Below the pieces are notes generated by a model, which ran no database searches, was not told the origin of the DNA, and saw nothing but the letters and a program-made list of their open reading frames with translations. Source: Polynucleobacter cosmopolitanus (GTDB lineage Bacteria; Pseudomonadota; Gammaproteobacteria; Burkholderiales; Burkholderiaceae). Taken from it: a stretch of 64,000 bases of DNA. A program made the position numbers and the translations under genes. The stretch is from positions 959,374 through 1,023,373 of the forward strand of contig NZ_NJGG01000001.1 in the NCBI RefSeq assembly GCF_002224225.1. Reading direction: 5' to 3'. Every line of letters begins with the position of its first letter. Within the stretch, counting starts at the first letter, position 1. Of this stretch, positions 39,808 through 47,638 are shown in pieces.

Positions 39808-39847
39808 TTGACATTTAAATCTTTATTAATATATAATAATATATATT
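39808..39847 (+). promoter_or_regulatory. Consensus sigma-70 promoter overlapped by a 20-bp palindrome, for the YeeE pair
   Basis: TTGACA (39808-39813) and TATAAT (39832-39837) are both perfect consensus hexamers, 18 bp apart. A perfect inverted repeat, AATATATA-ATAA-TATATATT (39828-39847), covers the -10 element and probable start site. Such a strong promoter with an operator on its -10 implies tight repression. AT-rich palindromes like this are bound by ArsR-family sulfide/persulfide repressors such as BigR, which regulate YeeE/PmpAB-type genes in other bacteria; no such regulator is encoded here. Confidence 0.75.
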
Positions 39848-39889
39848 GTATTGAAGCAAATTAATAAGTACTTAAAAAGGAAGGTAAAA

Positions 39890-40444
39890 ATGTCAGAACA
39901 AGTCCAAAACAAGGGTGGGGAGTCCACTGGTTGGAGTCCGTATCTAGCTGGAGCATTGGTGGGGCTCTTGGCAATTATTTCCGTTTATCTCACCACGACC
40001 TTGATGGGTAAGTCTAACTATCTAGGAGCTTCAACAACGTTTGTGAGAGCGGCAGGCTTGTTGTTCCAAAGTGTTGACCCAGCTCACGTTGCTGAAAATG
40101 CTTATTACGTCAAAGAAAAAGTGAAGGTTGATTGGCAGTTCATGATGATCATCGGTATCTTCTTTGGTGCCTTGATCTCTTCATTGATGGATAAAAGTTT
40201 TAAGTTGGAAGCAGTGCCGCCAACATGGGAAAAACGTTTTGGATCATCGATCGCTAAGCGCGCCATCTTTTCATTCTTGGGAGGTATTGTTGCGATGATC
40301 GGAGCACGCATGGCCGATGGTTGTCCGAGTGGCCATGGATTGAGCGGCATGATGCAGCTATCCATGAGTTCATTCATTGCTTTGGCCTTCTTCTTTGGAG
40401 TCGGAGCTTTGGTGGCCAACATGATGTACAGAAAGGGACAATAA
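39890..40444 (+). CDS. YeeE/YedE (PmpA-like) sulfur transport half-protein
   Basis: I start at the ATG at 39890 (184 aa) behind a strong AAGGAAGG site; the longer frame starts at a TTG in the promoter region. The protein has about four hydrophobic segments and a conserved cysteine motif, ADGCPSGHGLSGM, near residue 145. YeeE/YedE proteins import thiosulfate or related sulfur species through conserved cysteines. Here the transporter is split into two genes, as in PmpAB of other bacteria. The partner follows after one base pair. Confidence 0.85.
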   Translation: MSEQVQNKGGESTGWSPYLAGALVGLLAIISVYLTTTLMGKSNYLGASTTFVRAAGLLFQSVDPAHVAENAYYVKEKVKVDWQFMMIIGIFFGALISSLMDKSFKLEAVPPTWEKRFGSSIAKRAIFSFLGGIVAMIGARMADGCPSGHGLSGMMQLSMSSFIALAFFFGVGALVANMMYRKGQ

Positions 40445-40445
40445 C

Positions 40446-40976
40446 ATGTCAACAGAACAAATTTTAGGTTTAGTGACCGGCATCTTTTTTGGCTTCTTAT
40501 TACAAAAAGGTCGTGTTTTACGTTACGACAAGCAAGTGGGTGCGATGTTATTTAAAGACATGACAATTTTTAAGTTCATGTTATCCGCCATCATTGTTGG
40601 TATGTTTGGCATTCTTGCGATGCATGACATGGGCCTCATCAAACTCAGTCATAAAGCCATGAACGTCGGCGCTATTTTGGTGGGCGGTTCATTGTTTGGT
40701 ATTGGTTGGGCAGTGATGGGCTTTTGCCCGGGTACATCTGTGGGTGCAATCGGTGAAGGCCGTTGGCACGCTGTATTTGGTGCGATTGGCATGATTGTGG
40801 GTGCTGGTGTTTATGCTGAGTTATTCCCATTCTTCAAATCCACTGTTTTATCGTGGGCTGATTTTGGCAAGATTGGTTTGCCAGAGGTATTGGGCATTAA
40901 TCACTGGGTGATTGCCGTGATTTTCACAATCATTACTTTGATCATGTTCAGATGGTTTGAGAAAAAGGGTATTTAA
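40446..40976 (+). CDS. YeeE/YedE (PmpB-like, DUF6691) sulfur transport half-protein
   Basis: This 176-residue protein is the second half of the split transporter. It begins GLVTGIFFGFLLQKGRVLRYD, has about four to five hydrophobic segments and carries the second cysteine motif, MGFCPGTSVGAIGEGRW, near residue 93. Together with the preceding gene it would supply both cysteine motifs found in single-chain YeeE. The stop is followed closely by a terminator, so the operon consists of only these two genes. Substrate is inferred from the family: sulfide, persulfide or thiosulfate sulfur. Confidence 0.85.
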   Translation: MSTEQILGLVTGIFFGFLLQKGRVLRYDKQVGAMLFKDMTIFKFMLSAIIVGMFGILAMHDMGLIKLSHKAMNVGAILVGGSLFGIGWAVMGFCPGTSVGAIGEGRWHAVFGAIGMIVGAGVYAELFPFFKSTVLSWADFGKIGLPEVLGINHWVIAVIFTIITLIMFRWFEKKGI

Positions 40977-40993
40977 TACTTAAGCAAAAAATA

Positions 40994-41034
40994 AAAGCCA
41001 CTGCATGGATGAAAATCTATGCGGTGGCTTTTTT
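40994..41034 (+). terminator. Terminator of the YeeE pair
   Basis: AAAGCCACtGCAT pairs with ATGCgGTGGCTTT across a loop of about 10 nt, followed by TTTT. It ends the two-gene sulfur transporter operon. Confidence 0.88.
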
Positions 41035-41099
41035 AATTCAGTCAGTCATGCGCTCAAATCAAGATATTTTTTGCACCCTTATGGCACATGAAAACAAAT

Positions 41100-41166
41100 C
41101 TTCTCGATGAGTTATCCACAGAAAATGTTGATAACTACTATTGAATTCAATTTAAACCTTCTCGAT
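41100..41166. other. Noncoding block with an inverted DnaA-box pair between direct repeats
   Basis: TTATCCACA (41112-41120) is a perfect DnaA box. TGTTGATAA (41126-41134) is a second box in the opposite direction with one mismatch, 5 bp away. They are flanked by a direct repeat, CTTCTCGAT, at 41100-41108 and 41158-41166, and a 12-bp palindrome ATTGAATTCAAT lies at 41140-41151. The block occupies the otherwise gene-free space between the YeeE operon and efp. It could be a DnaA-titration or DARS-like site, or chance. Confidence 0.45.
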
Positions 41167-41210
41167 TCAAGATACTAGGTTGTTTGCTTAAAAATTAATC
41201 AGAGTGCACC

Positions 41211-41240
41211 AAAGAAAAAACCACTCCGCAGAGTGGTTTT
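41211..41240 (-). terminator. Terminator of earP-efp
   Basis: On the minus strand AAAACCACTC-TGCG-GAGTGGTTTT is a perfect 10-bp hairpin followed by TTTCTTT. It lies 22 bp after the efp stop. Confidence 0.88.
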
Positions 41241-41262
41241 AGATTGATTTTTTAGCATGCAA

Positions 41263-41823
41263 TTAGTTAGCGCGGCTGCGGTATTCGCCAGTGCGTGTAT
41301 CAATTTCAATCTTGTCACCCTCGCTACAGAACAATGGAACTTGTAGTTCGTAGCCGGTAGCAATTTTTGCGTTCTTCAAAACACGGCCTGAGCTTGTGTC
41401 GCCCTTAACAGCTGGCTCTGTGTAAGTGATTTCACGAACAACAATGGTTGGCAATTCAACAGACAATGCCTTGCCTTCGTAAAAAACCACTTCAACTGGC
41501 ATCGCATCTTCTAAGTAATTCAAAGCATCGCCCATGTTGTCTTTTTCAACTTCATACTGGTTGAATTCTGTGTCCATGAATGCATACATTGGATCTGCGA
41601 AGTAGGAGTATGTGCACTCTTTGCGCTCCAAGATCACAACTTCAAATTTGTCATCAGCTTTAAAAATGCCTTCGTTAGGTGCTTCAGTGATCAAGTTCTT
41701 GAACTTCATCTTTACCACTGCAGCATTACGACCTGAACGGCTGTATTCTGATTTCTGAATCACCAAAGGTTGGCCATTCAACATTACAACGTTACCTACG
41801 CGGAGTTCTTGAGCAATTTTCAT
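41263..41823 (-). CDS. efp: Elongation factor P (Arg32 type)
   Basis: EF-P rescues ribosomes stalled at polyproline. The 186-residue protein has Arg at position 32 at the tip of the first domain loop ([12 protein letters not shown]), the residue that EarP rhamnosylates, instead of the Lys34 modified by EpmA in E. coli. The C-terminus ([12 protein letters not shown]) is conserved. Its ATG overlaps the earP stop by 4 bp (ATGA), so the modifying enzyme and its substrate are translationally coupled. Confidence 0.97.
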   Translation of the reverse strand: MKIAQELRVGNVVMLNGQPLVIQKSEYSRSGRNAAVVKMKFKNLITEAPNEGIFKADDKFEVVILERKECTYSYFADPMYAFMDTEFNQYEVEKDNMGDALNYLEDAMPVEVVFYEGKALSVELPTIVVREITYTEPAVKGDTSSGRVLKNAKIATGYELQVPLFCSEGDKIEIDTRTGEYRSRAN

Positions 41824-42962
41824 CGCGATATTTCCTGAGATTTCACAAAGTCTAAGATTTTACCCTCTAAATGCCCAAGACCCATTAAGTTCTGTCTCCA
41901 ATCCTCAGAATGCTTGGTCCAGGCACTTAAATGTGGCCACCAATCAGAAGCAGGGCCCCATTTCATGGCAGCCACCCCTGTGGATCTTAATTCAGCGGTG
42001 GAAGGTTCAAAATAACGTTCTAAAAAGGCATTTAACTTCACTTCATGAGCCAAATTCGACTGCGGATAGATGTCCCAGATGAATGGTTTGCCTGCCCATT
42101 GGGCTCGCACAAAAGAATCTTCTCCGCGGACCAAATTAATATCGCAAATGGACAGCAAATAATCGTAATCTTCCTGGGGGATGAAGGGCAGTTGAATCAG
42201 TTGCACTGCTGAGTCATTCGAGTGAGTTGAAGCAAATTTTTTCAATGTGGCGGCAGATACGTTTTGATCCGCACACAAAAACACATCAACCTTATCGTCA
42301 TGAGCTAAAGCGGCTTGATTCACTGAATCAAGCCAGGTATCCAAAGGTGCCTGTTTGTAATTAAAAACAGATACTTTTTTTGATGTTGGGCGACATGACT
42401 CAAAGGCCAAAGACAAAGATTGGGGAATTTTTAAAGAATTTGATGTTACTTCATCCCAATCACCCAAAAGAACGCCACCTGTTTTAGAGGTGAAGCCAGG
42501 GAAATAAAAATACTTGTTCAGGCCATTATTTTGCGGAGACGGCATCAAGTGCATGTTGTCTGCCCAAGTCTCTGCCGTGAGGTATTCGAGATTGATCCAG
42601 ATCGGCTGCTTGGTAGAAGCCTTTTGAACCATGGCCTCAATATATGGTGTTGGTAAGTGACAGGCAAACGCCTCAATCACCACATCACCCACGGAAGCTA
42701 AAACAGTCGGTGACTCAGCAGCCGACCATGGTAAGACCTCGATACCCAGACTGGCGCCGTGACTCACAGCGTCTCCGTGGGCAATCACATTTAAAACATT
42801 TAAATCATCGCAAAATAAACGAATGCGACTATCATCACAATCAATAGAACTTACAGTATTAATAGATGAGGACGATAATCGTGACAAGGCCCTGGCCAGA
42901 CGCCAGCAAACACCAGCATCACCATAGTTATCGACGATTTGACAAAAGATATCCCAACGCAT
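41820..42962 (-). CDS. earP: EF-P arginine rhamnosyltransferase
   Basis: EarP attaches rhamnose from dTDP-L-rhamnose to Arg32 of EF-P. I start at the ATG at 42960-42962 (380 aa, the family length), giving [20 protein letters not shown], whose aspartates include the catalytic residues. The nucleotide-sugar motif [20 protein letters not shown] lies near residue 275. The longer frame runs antisense through uvrC and is not real. An AGGGG ribosome site lies inside the uvrC coding region. The start codon overlaps the divergent uvrC start codon by two bases. Confidence 0.94.
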   Translation of the reverse strand: MRWDIFCQIVDNYGDAGVCWRLARALSRLSSSSINTVSSIDCDDSRIRLFCDDLNVLNVIAHGDAVSHGASLGIEVLPWSAAESPTVLASVGDVVIEAFACHLPTPYIEAMVQKASTKQPIWINLEYLTAETWADNMHLMPSPQNNGLNKYFYFPGFTSKTGGVLLGDWDEVTSNSLKIPQSLSLAFESCRPTSKKVSVFNYKQAPLDTWLDSVNQAALAHDDKVDVFLCADQNVSAATLKKFASTHSNDSAVQLIQLPFIPQEDYDYLLSICDINLVRGEDSFVRAQWAGKPFIWDIYPQSNLAHEVKLNAFLERYFEPSTAELRSTGVAAMKWGPASDWWPHLSAWTKHSEDWRQNLMGLGHLEGKILDFVKSQEISR

Positions 42963-44835
42963 GTCGAATGAGACCCCTGAATCCCTCTTAAATGATGTTA
43001 AAAAATTACCTGGTTTGCCAGGTGTGTATCGCTTTTTTGATGAAGCAGGACAAATCTTATACGTTGGTAAGGCCAAAGACTTAAAAAAGCGCGTCAACAG
43101 TTATTTTCAGCGCAATCTATCATCACCGCGCATTGAGCGCATGGTTACCCGCATTCGTTCCTTAGAAACCACAGTTACTCGCACAGAAACCGAGGCTTTG
43201 ATTCTAGAGAATAACCTCATCAAAGAACTCTCGCCGCCATTTAACATCTTATTCAGAGATGATAAGTCTTACCCTTATGTGATGCTCTCAGGGCATCAGT
43301 ATCCACGTTTGGCTTATTACCGTGGCCGTGTGGATAAGCGCCATCAGTATTACGGACCGTTCCCCAATTCATGGGCCGTCAGAAACAGTATTCAAATATT
43401 GCAAAAAGTGTTTCAGATACGAACTTGTGAAGACACTATTTTTAAAAATAGAAGCAGACCTTGTTTATTGCATCAGATCCATCGGTGCAGTGCACCTTGC
43501 GTCGGAAGAATCACTGAAGAAAACTATGCTCAAGATATCCACAAGGCAGTTCAATTTTTAGAGGGTGATCACGCCAGTGTCATGGCTGAGTTCGAGCAGG
43601 CGATGCAGTCTTACAGTGACAACATGCAGTTTGAGCAAGCTGCCATGATGCGTGATCGAATCGCAGATTTGTCACAAGTGCTGCAACAACAATCTATGGA
43701 CACTGTTGCCGATGGTGAGGGTGATGTTGATATCTTGGCCATTGCAATGAAGGGTGGCTTGGCTTGTATTAACTTGGCCATGGTAAGAGGTGGTCGTCAT
43801 TTGGGAGACCGTGCGTACTTTCCAAAAATGGGTCGCTTCAAAGAAGATGCCATGCCCAATAGTGATGAAGTGATGCAAGCATTTATCACCCAACACTATT
43901 TGAGTGATGATGCTGAATCACTCAAACTCATTCCAAAAGTCATGGTCATTCAAGACTTCAGCGACTCTCCAGAAAATGATGAGTTACAAGAACTCTTAAA
44001 TACCAAAGCCAATAAAAAGGTGCAGATACTCAAGCAACCGCAAGGTCAACGCAAGCACTGGTTGATCATGGCGCAAAACAATGCTGAGCTGGCCCTGACC
44101 AAACGCCTCACAGAGGCGGGTGGGCAAGAAGCTAGAACACGATCATTGATTGAGGTGCTCAATCTTGATCTTGAAAATGCCGAAGATTTACGCATTGAAT
44201 GCTTTGACATCAGCCACACCTCAGGCGAAGCCACGCAAGCCAGTTGCGTGGTTTATCAAAAGCACGACATGCAAAGTGGCGAGTACCGCCGCTTTAATAT
44301 CAATGACATCATCCCTGGCGATGACTATGCCGCCATGCGCCAAGTGCTTCACAGGCGTTATGCCAACTTTCAAGAAATTCCGCCTGAGAAACAGCCCCAC
44401 ATTGTTTTGGTTGATGGTGGTAAAGGGCAGGTCAGCATGGCCAAGGAGGTCTTTGATGAATTGGGCTTGGACAATCACATGATTGTTGGTATTGCCAAAG
44501 GAGAGGGCAGGAAAGTTGGTTTAGAAACCCTCATCTTTGCTGATCAGCGTGAGCCCATGACCCTGGGCTTAGAAAGTCCTGCACTCTTACTCACTGCCCA
44601 AATCAGAGATGAAGCTCATCGCTTTGCCATCACTGGTATGAGAGCCAAGAGACAGAAAACCAGAAACGTCTCGCGCCTAGAAGAAATCGAAGGCATAGGG
44701 GCGAAGAGACGTCAAAAACTCTTGGCGCGATTCGGCGGATTAAAAGGTGTTACCAGCGCCACCATTGAAGAACTTCAGCAAGTAGAAGGCATTTCAAAAG
44801 CTTTGGCTGAGATTATTTATAAGCAATTGCACTGA
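42961..44835 (+). CDS. uvrC: UvrABC excinuclease subunit C
   Basis: UvrC makes both incisions in nucleotide excision repair. The 624-residue protein has an N-terminal GIY-YIG domain ([19 protein letters not shown], about residues 20-40), a UVR motif (about 205-240), the RNase-H-like domain with [10 protein letters not shown] and VDGGKGQ, and C-terminal helix-hairpin-helix motifs. The ATG at 42961 interlocks with the earP start codon. It has only a weak ribosome site. It is upstream of pgsA, the conserved neighbour, but a toxin-antitoxin locus separates them here. Confidence 0.97.
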   Translation: MSNETPESLLNDVKKLPGLPGVYRFFDEAGQILYVGKAKDLKKRVNSYFQRNLSSPRIERMVTRIRSLETTVTRTETEALILENNLIKELSPPFNILFRDDKSYPYVMLSGHQYPRLAYYRGRVDKRHQYYGPFPNSWAVRNSIQILQKVFQIRTCEDTIFKNRSRPCLLHQIHRCSAPCVGRITEENYAQDIHKAVQFLEGDHASVMAEFEQAMQSYSDNMQFEQAAMMRDRIADLSQVLQQQSMDTVADGEGDVDILAIAMKGGLACINLAMVRGGRHLGDRAYFPKMGRFKEDAMPNSDEVMQAFITQHYLSDDAESLKLIPKVMVIQDFSDSPENDELQELLNTKANKKVQILKQPQGQRKHWLIMAQNNAELALTKRLTEAGGQEARTRSLIEVLNLDLENAEDLRIECFDISHTSGEATQASCVVYQKHDMQSGEYRRFNINDIIPGDDYAAMRQVLHRRYANFQEIPPEKQPHIVLVDGGKGQVSMAKEVFDELGLDNHMIVGIAKGEGRKVGLETLIFADQREPMTLGLESPALLLTAQIRDEAHRFAITGMRAKRQKTRNVSRLEEIEGIGAKRRQKLLARFGGLKGVTSATIEELQQVEGISKALAEIIYKQLH

Positions 44836-44846
44836 AATTCTACGAT

Positions 44847-45170
44847 TTACAAAACTGCTTCAAGCCCTTTTCTTTCAAGTAAGTGAAGTAGTTTTAGTGA
44901 TGAGCCACTTGGATGCTTTTCTCCAATTTCCCATTTTTGAACCGTTGACAAGCTAGTGTTTAAAACTGCTGCTAGTACGGATTGACTCAGATGCAATTGG
45001 CTTCTGAGTTTACGAATCTTTTTGCTGTCATAGTCAGGAATTGGATCAAGGCACAATAAATTATATTTATGCATTTTTCTTTTATCAATAAAACCCAACT
45101 CATGTAAGTCCTTTGCTGTTTCATGAACGGCGGCCAAGATGTCTGTTTTGGCTTTGACTTTACGGACCAT
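44847..45170 (-). CDS. XRE-family antitoxin (HigA/NadS-like)
   Basis: This 107-residue DNA-binding protein has a C-terminal helix-turn-helix, LSQSVLAAVLNTSLSTVQKW (about residues 63-82), followed by EIGEKHPSGSSLKLLHLLERKG, the hallmark of NadS/HigA-like antitoxins of RelE/HigB systems. The start overlaps the end of the toxin reading frame by 11 bp. It is intact, while the upstream toxin gene carries a stop. It probably still binds the 29-bp palindrome upstream and represses its own operon. The pair sits between uvrC and pgsA. Confidence 0.88.
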   Translation of the reverse strand: MVRKVKAKTDILAAVHETAKDLHELGFIDKRKMHKYNLLCLDPIPDYDSKKIRKLRSQLHLSQSVLAAVLNTSLSTVQKWEIGEKHPSGSSLKLLHLLERKGLEAVL

Positions 45171-45537
45171 GGCAAATCTCCTCTAATTTTCCTGCTGAAA
45201 TAGCTTCTTCAATTTGGACTTGAGTTCTTGCCAATAGATCTTTTGCAAGATCCTGAAGTCCTTCTAATTCATTATCAGCGATATTAGATTTATCATTTTT
45301 TTCAAATCCGTACATAAAAAACCATTTACTCCCTTGGTTGGTTGCAATCAAGGTTCTGGCGCTGGATCTTCTTCCTCGATTTCCCATACCAACTCTTTTT
45401 TTGAATACATGACCTCCCAGATTTGCGTCGAATAAACCTTATGTCATCTCAATGACGGCTTTGCACAATGATTGATCGGTCAGCTCTGTTTTTCTCATCC
45501 ATCGGCTGAAGTAGCGTGTTTTAAGTACTCGTCTCAT
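45160..45537 (-). pseudogene. RelE/HigB-like toxin gene interrupted by an in-frame TAA
   Basis: From the ATG at 45535-45537 the frame reads MRRVLKTRYFSRWMRKTEL and continues to a TAA at codon 33 (45439-45441). The same frame then goes on without shift as GLFDANLGGHVFKKRVGMGNRGRRSSARTLI-type toxin sequence to the stop at 45160. The homologous family normally has a glutamine-like residue at this position (TQGLFDANLGG), so a single CAA-to-TAA change would explain it. The remaining 75-codon open frame from 45387 lacks the N-terminal third and is probably inactive. The family cleaves mRNA on ribosomes. Confidence 0.85.
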
Positions 45538-45540
45538 TTC

Positions 45541-45569
45541 ATTACTATATCACTTAGTGGTATAGTAAT
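45541..45569. promoter_or_regulatory. 29-bp palindromic operator of the toxin-antitoxin locus
   Basis: The arms ATTACTATATCACT and AGTGGTATAGTAAT flank a central T and match at 13 of 14 positions. It starts 3 bp upstream of the toxin start codon and contains a -10-like TATAGT on either strand. This is the expected site for autorepression by the XRE antitoxin. Because the plus-strand reading also has an extended -10 (TGGTATAGT), it may influence pgsA as well. Confidence 0.8.
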
Positions 45570-45657
45570 TAGAAGGGTTATTTTTTGAATTGACTAATTC
45601 TCATTGAATGGCTCTTCAAAGCATCTCAAGAATAAGAAATTCCTTTATCCTTGCGTC

Positions 45658-46236
45658 ATGCCCTTTAATTTACCGATTTTCCTCACTTGGTTACGTGTTG
45701 CGACCATACCTTTGGTGGTTGGTATTTTTTACTTGCCTGAATCTTGGTTAGATGTTCATGAAAAAAACCTCTGGGCAACGATCTTCTTTGTTGGTGCAGC
45801 CATCACAGATTGGTTAGATGGTTATTTGGCTCGCAAGTGGGGTCAGGTATCTGCCTTTGGTGCATTTTTAGATCCAGTGGCTGACAAACTCATGGTGGCG
45901 GCAGCATTATTGGTTTTACTTAACTTTGATCGTGTAGAAGTTTGGGTGGCATTGGTCATCATTGGTCGTGAGATCACAATTTCAGCTTTAAGAGAGTGGA
46001 TGGCGCAAATTGGCGCATCGAAAAGTGTGGCAGTGCACTTTGTGGGTAAGCTCAAAACAGCTGCTCAATTGATAGCAATTCCATTCTTGCTTTTTAACGA
46101 CACCTTGTTCAATCTTTTCCACACGAAAACGATTGGTAAGCCCCTCATTTGGATCGCAGCACTTCTGACCGTTTGGTCGATGTTCTACTATCTCCAAAAA
46201 GCCTGGCCCATGATCAAGTCTAAAGCTGAACTCTGA
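45658..46236 (+). CDS. pgsA: Phosphatidylglycerophosphate synthase
   Basis: PgsA joins CDP-diacylglycerol and glycerol-3-phosphate in the inner membrane, on the way to phosphatidylglycerol. I start at the ATG at 45658 (192 aa, MPFNLPIFLTWLRV). The CDP-alcohol phosphotransferase motif DWLDGYLARKWGQ...GAFLDPVADKLM is near residue 45-80 and contains all the expected aspartates. Four or more hydrophobic segments are visible. The uvrC-pgsA-tRNA order is conserved in betaproteobacteria. Confidence 0.95.
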   Translation: MPFNLPIFLTWLRVATIPLVVGIFYLPESWLDVHEKNLWATIFFVGAAITDWLDGYLARKWGQVSAFGAFLDPVADKLMVAAALLVLLNFDRVEVWVALVIIGREITISALREWMAQIGASKSVAVHFVGKLKTAAQLIAIPFLLFNDTLFNLFHTKTIGKPLIWIAALLTVWSMFYYLQKAWPMIKSKAEL

Positions 46237-46321
46237 CCCCGGATTCATTAAAAGTCAGTAAAAACAAAGACTTTGGTGTGGGTAATAGCAATAGCTGAAG
46301 ACAGCTCAAAAGCCCATTTAT

Positions 46322-46349
46322 TTGACATAGGCTGAAATTATGGTAAAGT
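46322..46349 (+). promoter_or_regulatory. tRNA promoter
   Basis: TTGACA (46322-46327) and TAAAGT (46344-46349), 16 bp apart, lie 17 bp upstream of the tRNA-Gly gene. A GC-rich-free gap to the mature 5' end fits a short leader. Confidence 0.7.
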
Positions 46350-46366
46350 GACGGTCTTGTTGTTAT

Positions 46367-46442
46367 GCGGGATTAGCTCAGTTGGTAGAGCGATACCTTG
46401 CCAAGGTATAGGTCGAGAGTTCGAGCCTCTTATCCCGCTCCA
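46367..46442 (+). tRNA. glyT: tRNA-Gly (GCC)
   Basis: The 76-nt cloverleaf has acceptor GCGGGAT paired with ATCCCGC, anticodon loop TTGCCAA giving anticodon GCC, T-loop TTCGAGC and an encoded CCA at 46440-46442. The gene symbol is a placeholder by convention; the identity is clear from the anticodon. Confidence 0.96.
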
Positions 46443-46450
46443 AATTACGA

Positions 46451-46476
46451 GGGAAGCTTAAACAGCTTCCCTTTTT
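46451..46476 (+). terminator. Terminator-like hairpin between the two tRNA genes
   Basis: GGGAAGCT-TAAAC-AGCTTCCC is a perfect 8-bp stem followed by TTTTT. It lies between tRNA-Gly and tRNA-Cys, so the two tRNAs may be separately transcribed or the second depends on read-through. Confidence 0.88.
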
Positions 46477-46495
46477 AATTTAACAACTCATCCCA

Positions 46496-46569
46496 GGCGG
46501 GATGGCAGAGTGGTTATGCAGCGGCCTGCAAAGCCGTGTACCCCAGTTCGATTCTGGGTTCCGCCTCCA
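46496..46569 (+). tRNA. tRNA-Cys (GCA)
   Basis: The 74-nt cloverleaf has acceptor GGCGGGA paired with TTCCGCC, anticodon loop CTGCAAA giving GCA, T-loop TTCGATT and an encoded CCA at 46567-46569. The tRNA-Gly/tRNA-Cys pair after pgsA is typical of the group. Confidence 0.96.
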
Positions 46570-46777
46570 ACGATTTCTCCCAATAAATAAGATGGTTAGA
46601 TTGCATAACCAATTCTTTTTAGTCCTCCAGATTATTCTAAGTAAGATAAATCGTATCTATGCCGCTAAAAATCCTAGGGGTACATTTTAGATGCGGTGTT
46701 TTAGTGAATTTCAACCTATCCTACAATCCAAGGCTACAGAGTCAGAGTTCTAATTTTTCAAATTTCAAAGGTGTTTG

Positions 46778-47626
46778 ATGCGTGTTGCTTTAATTACTGG
46801 TGCAGAGATGGCCAAACCAGACCCCGAATCCCATTTGCTGATTCATGAATTAGGTATCTTAGGCATCTCATCTGAATTGATTTCTTGGCGCGCATCTCTG
46901 GATTGGTCTTTGTTTGATTTGGTTGTTATTCGAACACCATGGGACTATTTTTTACATTTAGAAGAATTCTTATCTTGGGTTGAGAATGTTGAGCAAGTTA
47001 CAAAAGTTCTGAATTCAAGTCGCATTCTTAGATGGAATAGCCATAAAAAATACCTAAAGGAATTATCAAGTTTTGGTGTACCAACTGTGCCAACGCTATG
47101 GGTAAACAAGAACCAACAATGTGATGATTTAATAGACTCAACCGAATGGCCCATTGTGGTGGTGAAGCCCGCAGTGTCTATTGGCGCAATTGGAGCCTTG
47201 AAAGGTCAATCCAAAGATAATCATGTGAAGCAGCATCTTGAGGAAGAAGTTAGAAAGGGCGATGTCATGATCCAGCCTTTTTTAGAAAGCGTGGCTGATT
47301 TTGGTGAGCTGTCATTGATTTATTTCAATGGGGCTTATTCACATTCGATTCTCAAAAAGCCTCAACAAGGTGATTACAGGGTTCAGGACGCATATGGTGG
47401 AACGAATGCTTTATATGAGCCAGAGATTGAGGCACAAAAGATTGGTGATCAGGTATTAAGTTATTTGCCAGATTTTTCACTGTACGCAAGAGTTGACTTG
47501 GTGAAGTATCAAAATCAATGGCTATTGATGGAGCTTGAAGCCATTGAACCAGAGTTGTTCTTACCTATTGCTCCTCAAGCATCAATTCGATTGGCTGCAG
47601 CAATTAAATTTCATCTCGATAAATGA
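46778..47626 (+). CDS. ATP-grasp protein of unknown substrate
   Basis: I start at the ATG at 46778 (282 aa), behind AAAGGTG. The N-terminal half (VALITGAEMAKPDPESHLLIHELG, DLVVIRTPWDYF) and the ATP-grasp core (WPIVVVKPAVSIGAIGA near residue 125; YARVDLVKYQNQWLLMELEAIEPELFL near 235) match the RimK/DcsG-like ATP-grasp group. These enzymes join carboxylates to amines or thiols via acyl-phosphates. DcsG of cycloserine biosynthesis is one relative, but the substrate here is unknown. It is followed after 12 bp by a small unknown gene. It starts an accessory region just after the tRNA genes. Confidence 0.82.
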   Translation: MRVALITGAEMAKPDPESHLLIHELGILGISSELISWRASLDWSLFDLVVIRTPWDYFLHLEEFLSWVENVEQVTKVLNSSRILRWNSHKKYLKELSSFGVPTVPTLWVNKNQQCDDLIDSTEWPIVVVKPAVSIGAIGALKGQSKDNHVKQHLEEEVRKGDVMIQPFLESVADFGELSLIYFNGAYSHSILKKPQQGDYRVQDAYGGTNALYEPEIEAQKIGDQVLSYLPDFSLYARVDLVKYQNQWLLMELEAIEPELFLPIAPQASIRLAAAIKFHLDK

Positions 47627-47638
47627 TTAATTAACCTC

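Noticed and set aside
42963..43097. Longer earP frame
   Set aside because: It runs antisense through uvrC and precedes the conserved [17 protein letters not shown] start.
45160..45387. 75-residue frame as a complete toxin
   Set aside because: It lacks the N-terminal third that is still readable upstream of the in-frame TAA.
46502..46690. 62-codon frame over tRNA-Cys
   Set aside because: It is a chance frame through the tRNA gene.
46662..46696. Imperfect hairpin after tRNA-Cys (CCGCTAAAA .. ATTTTAGATGCGG)
   Set aside because: It has bulges and no T-run; I could not support a terminator or attachment site.
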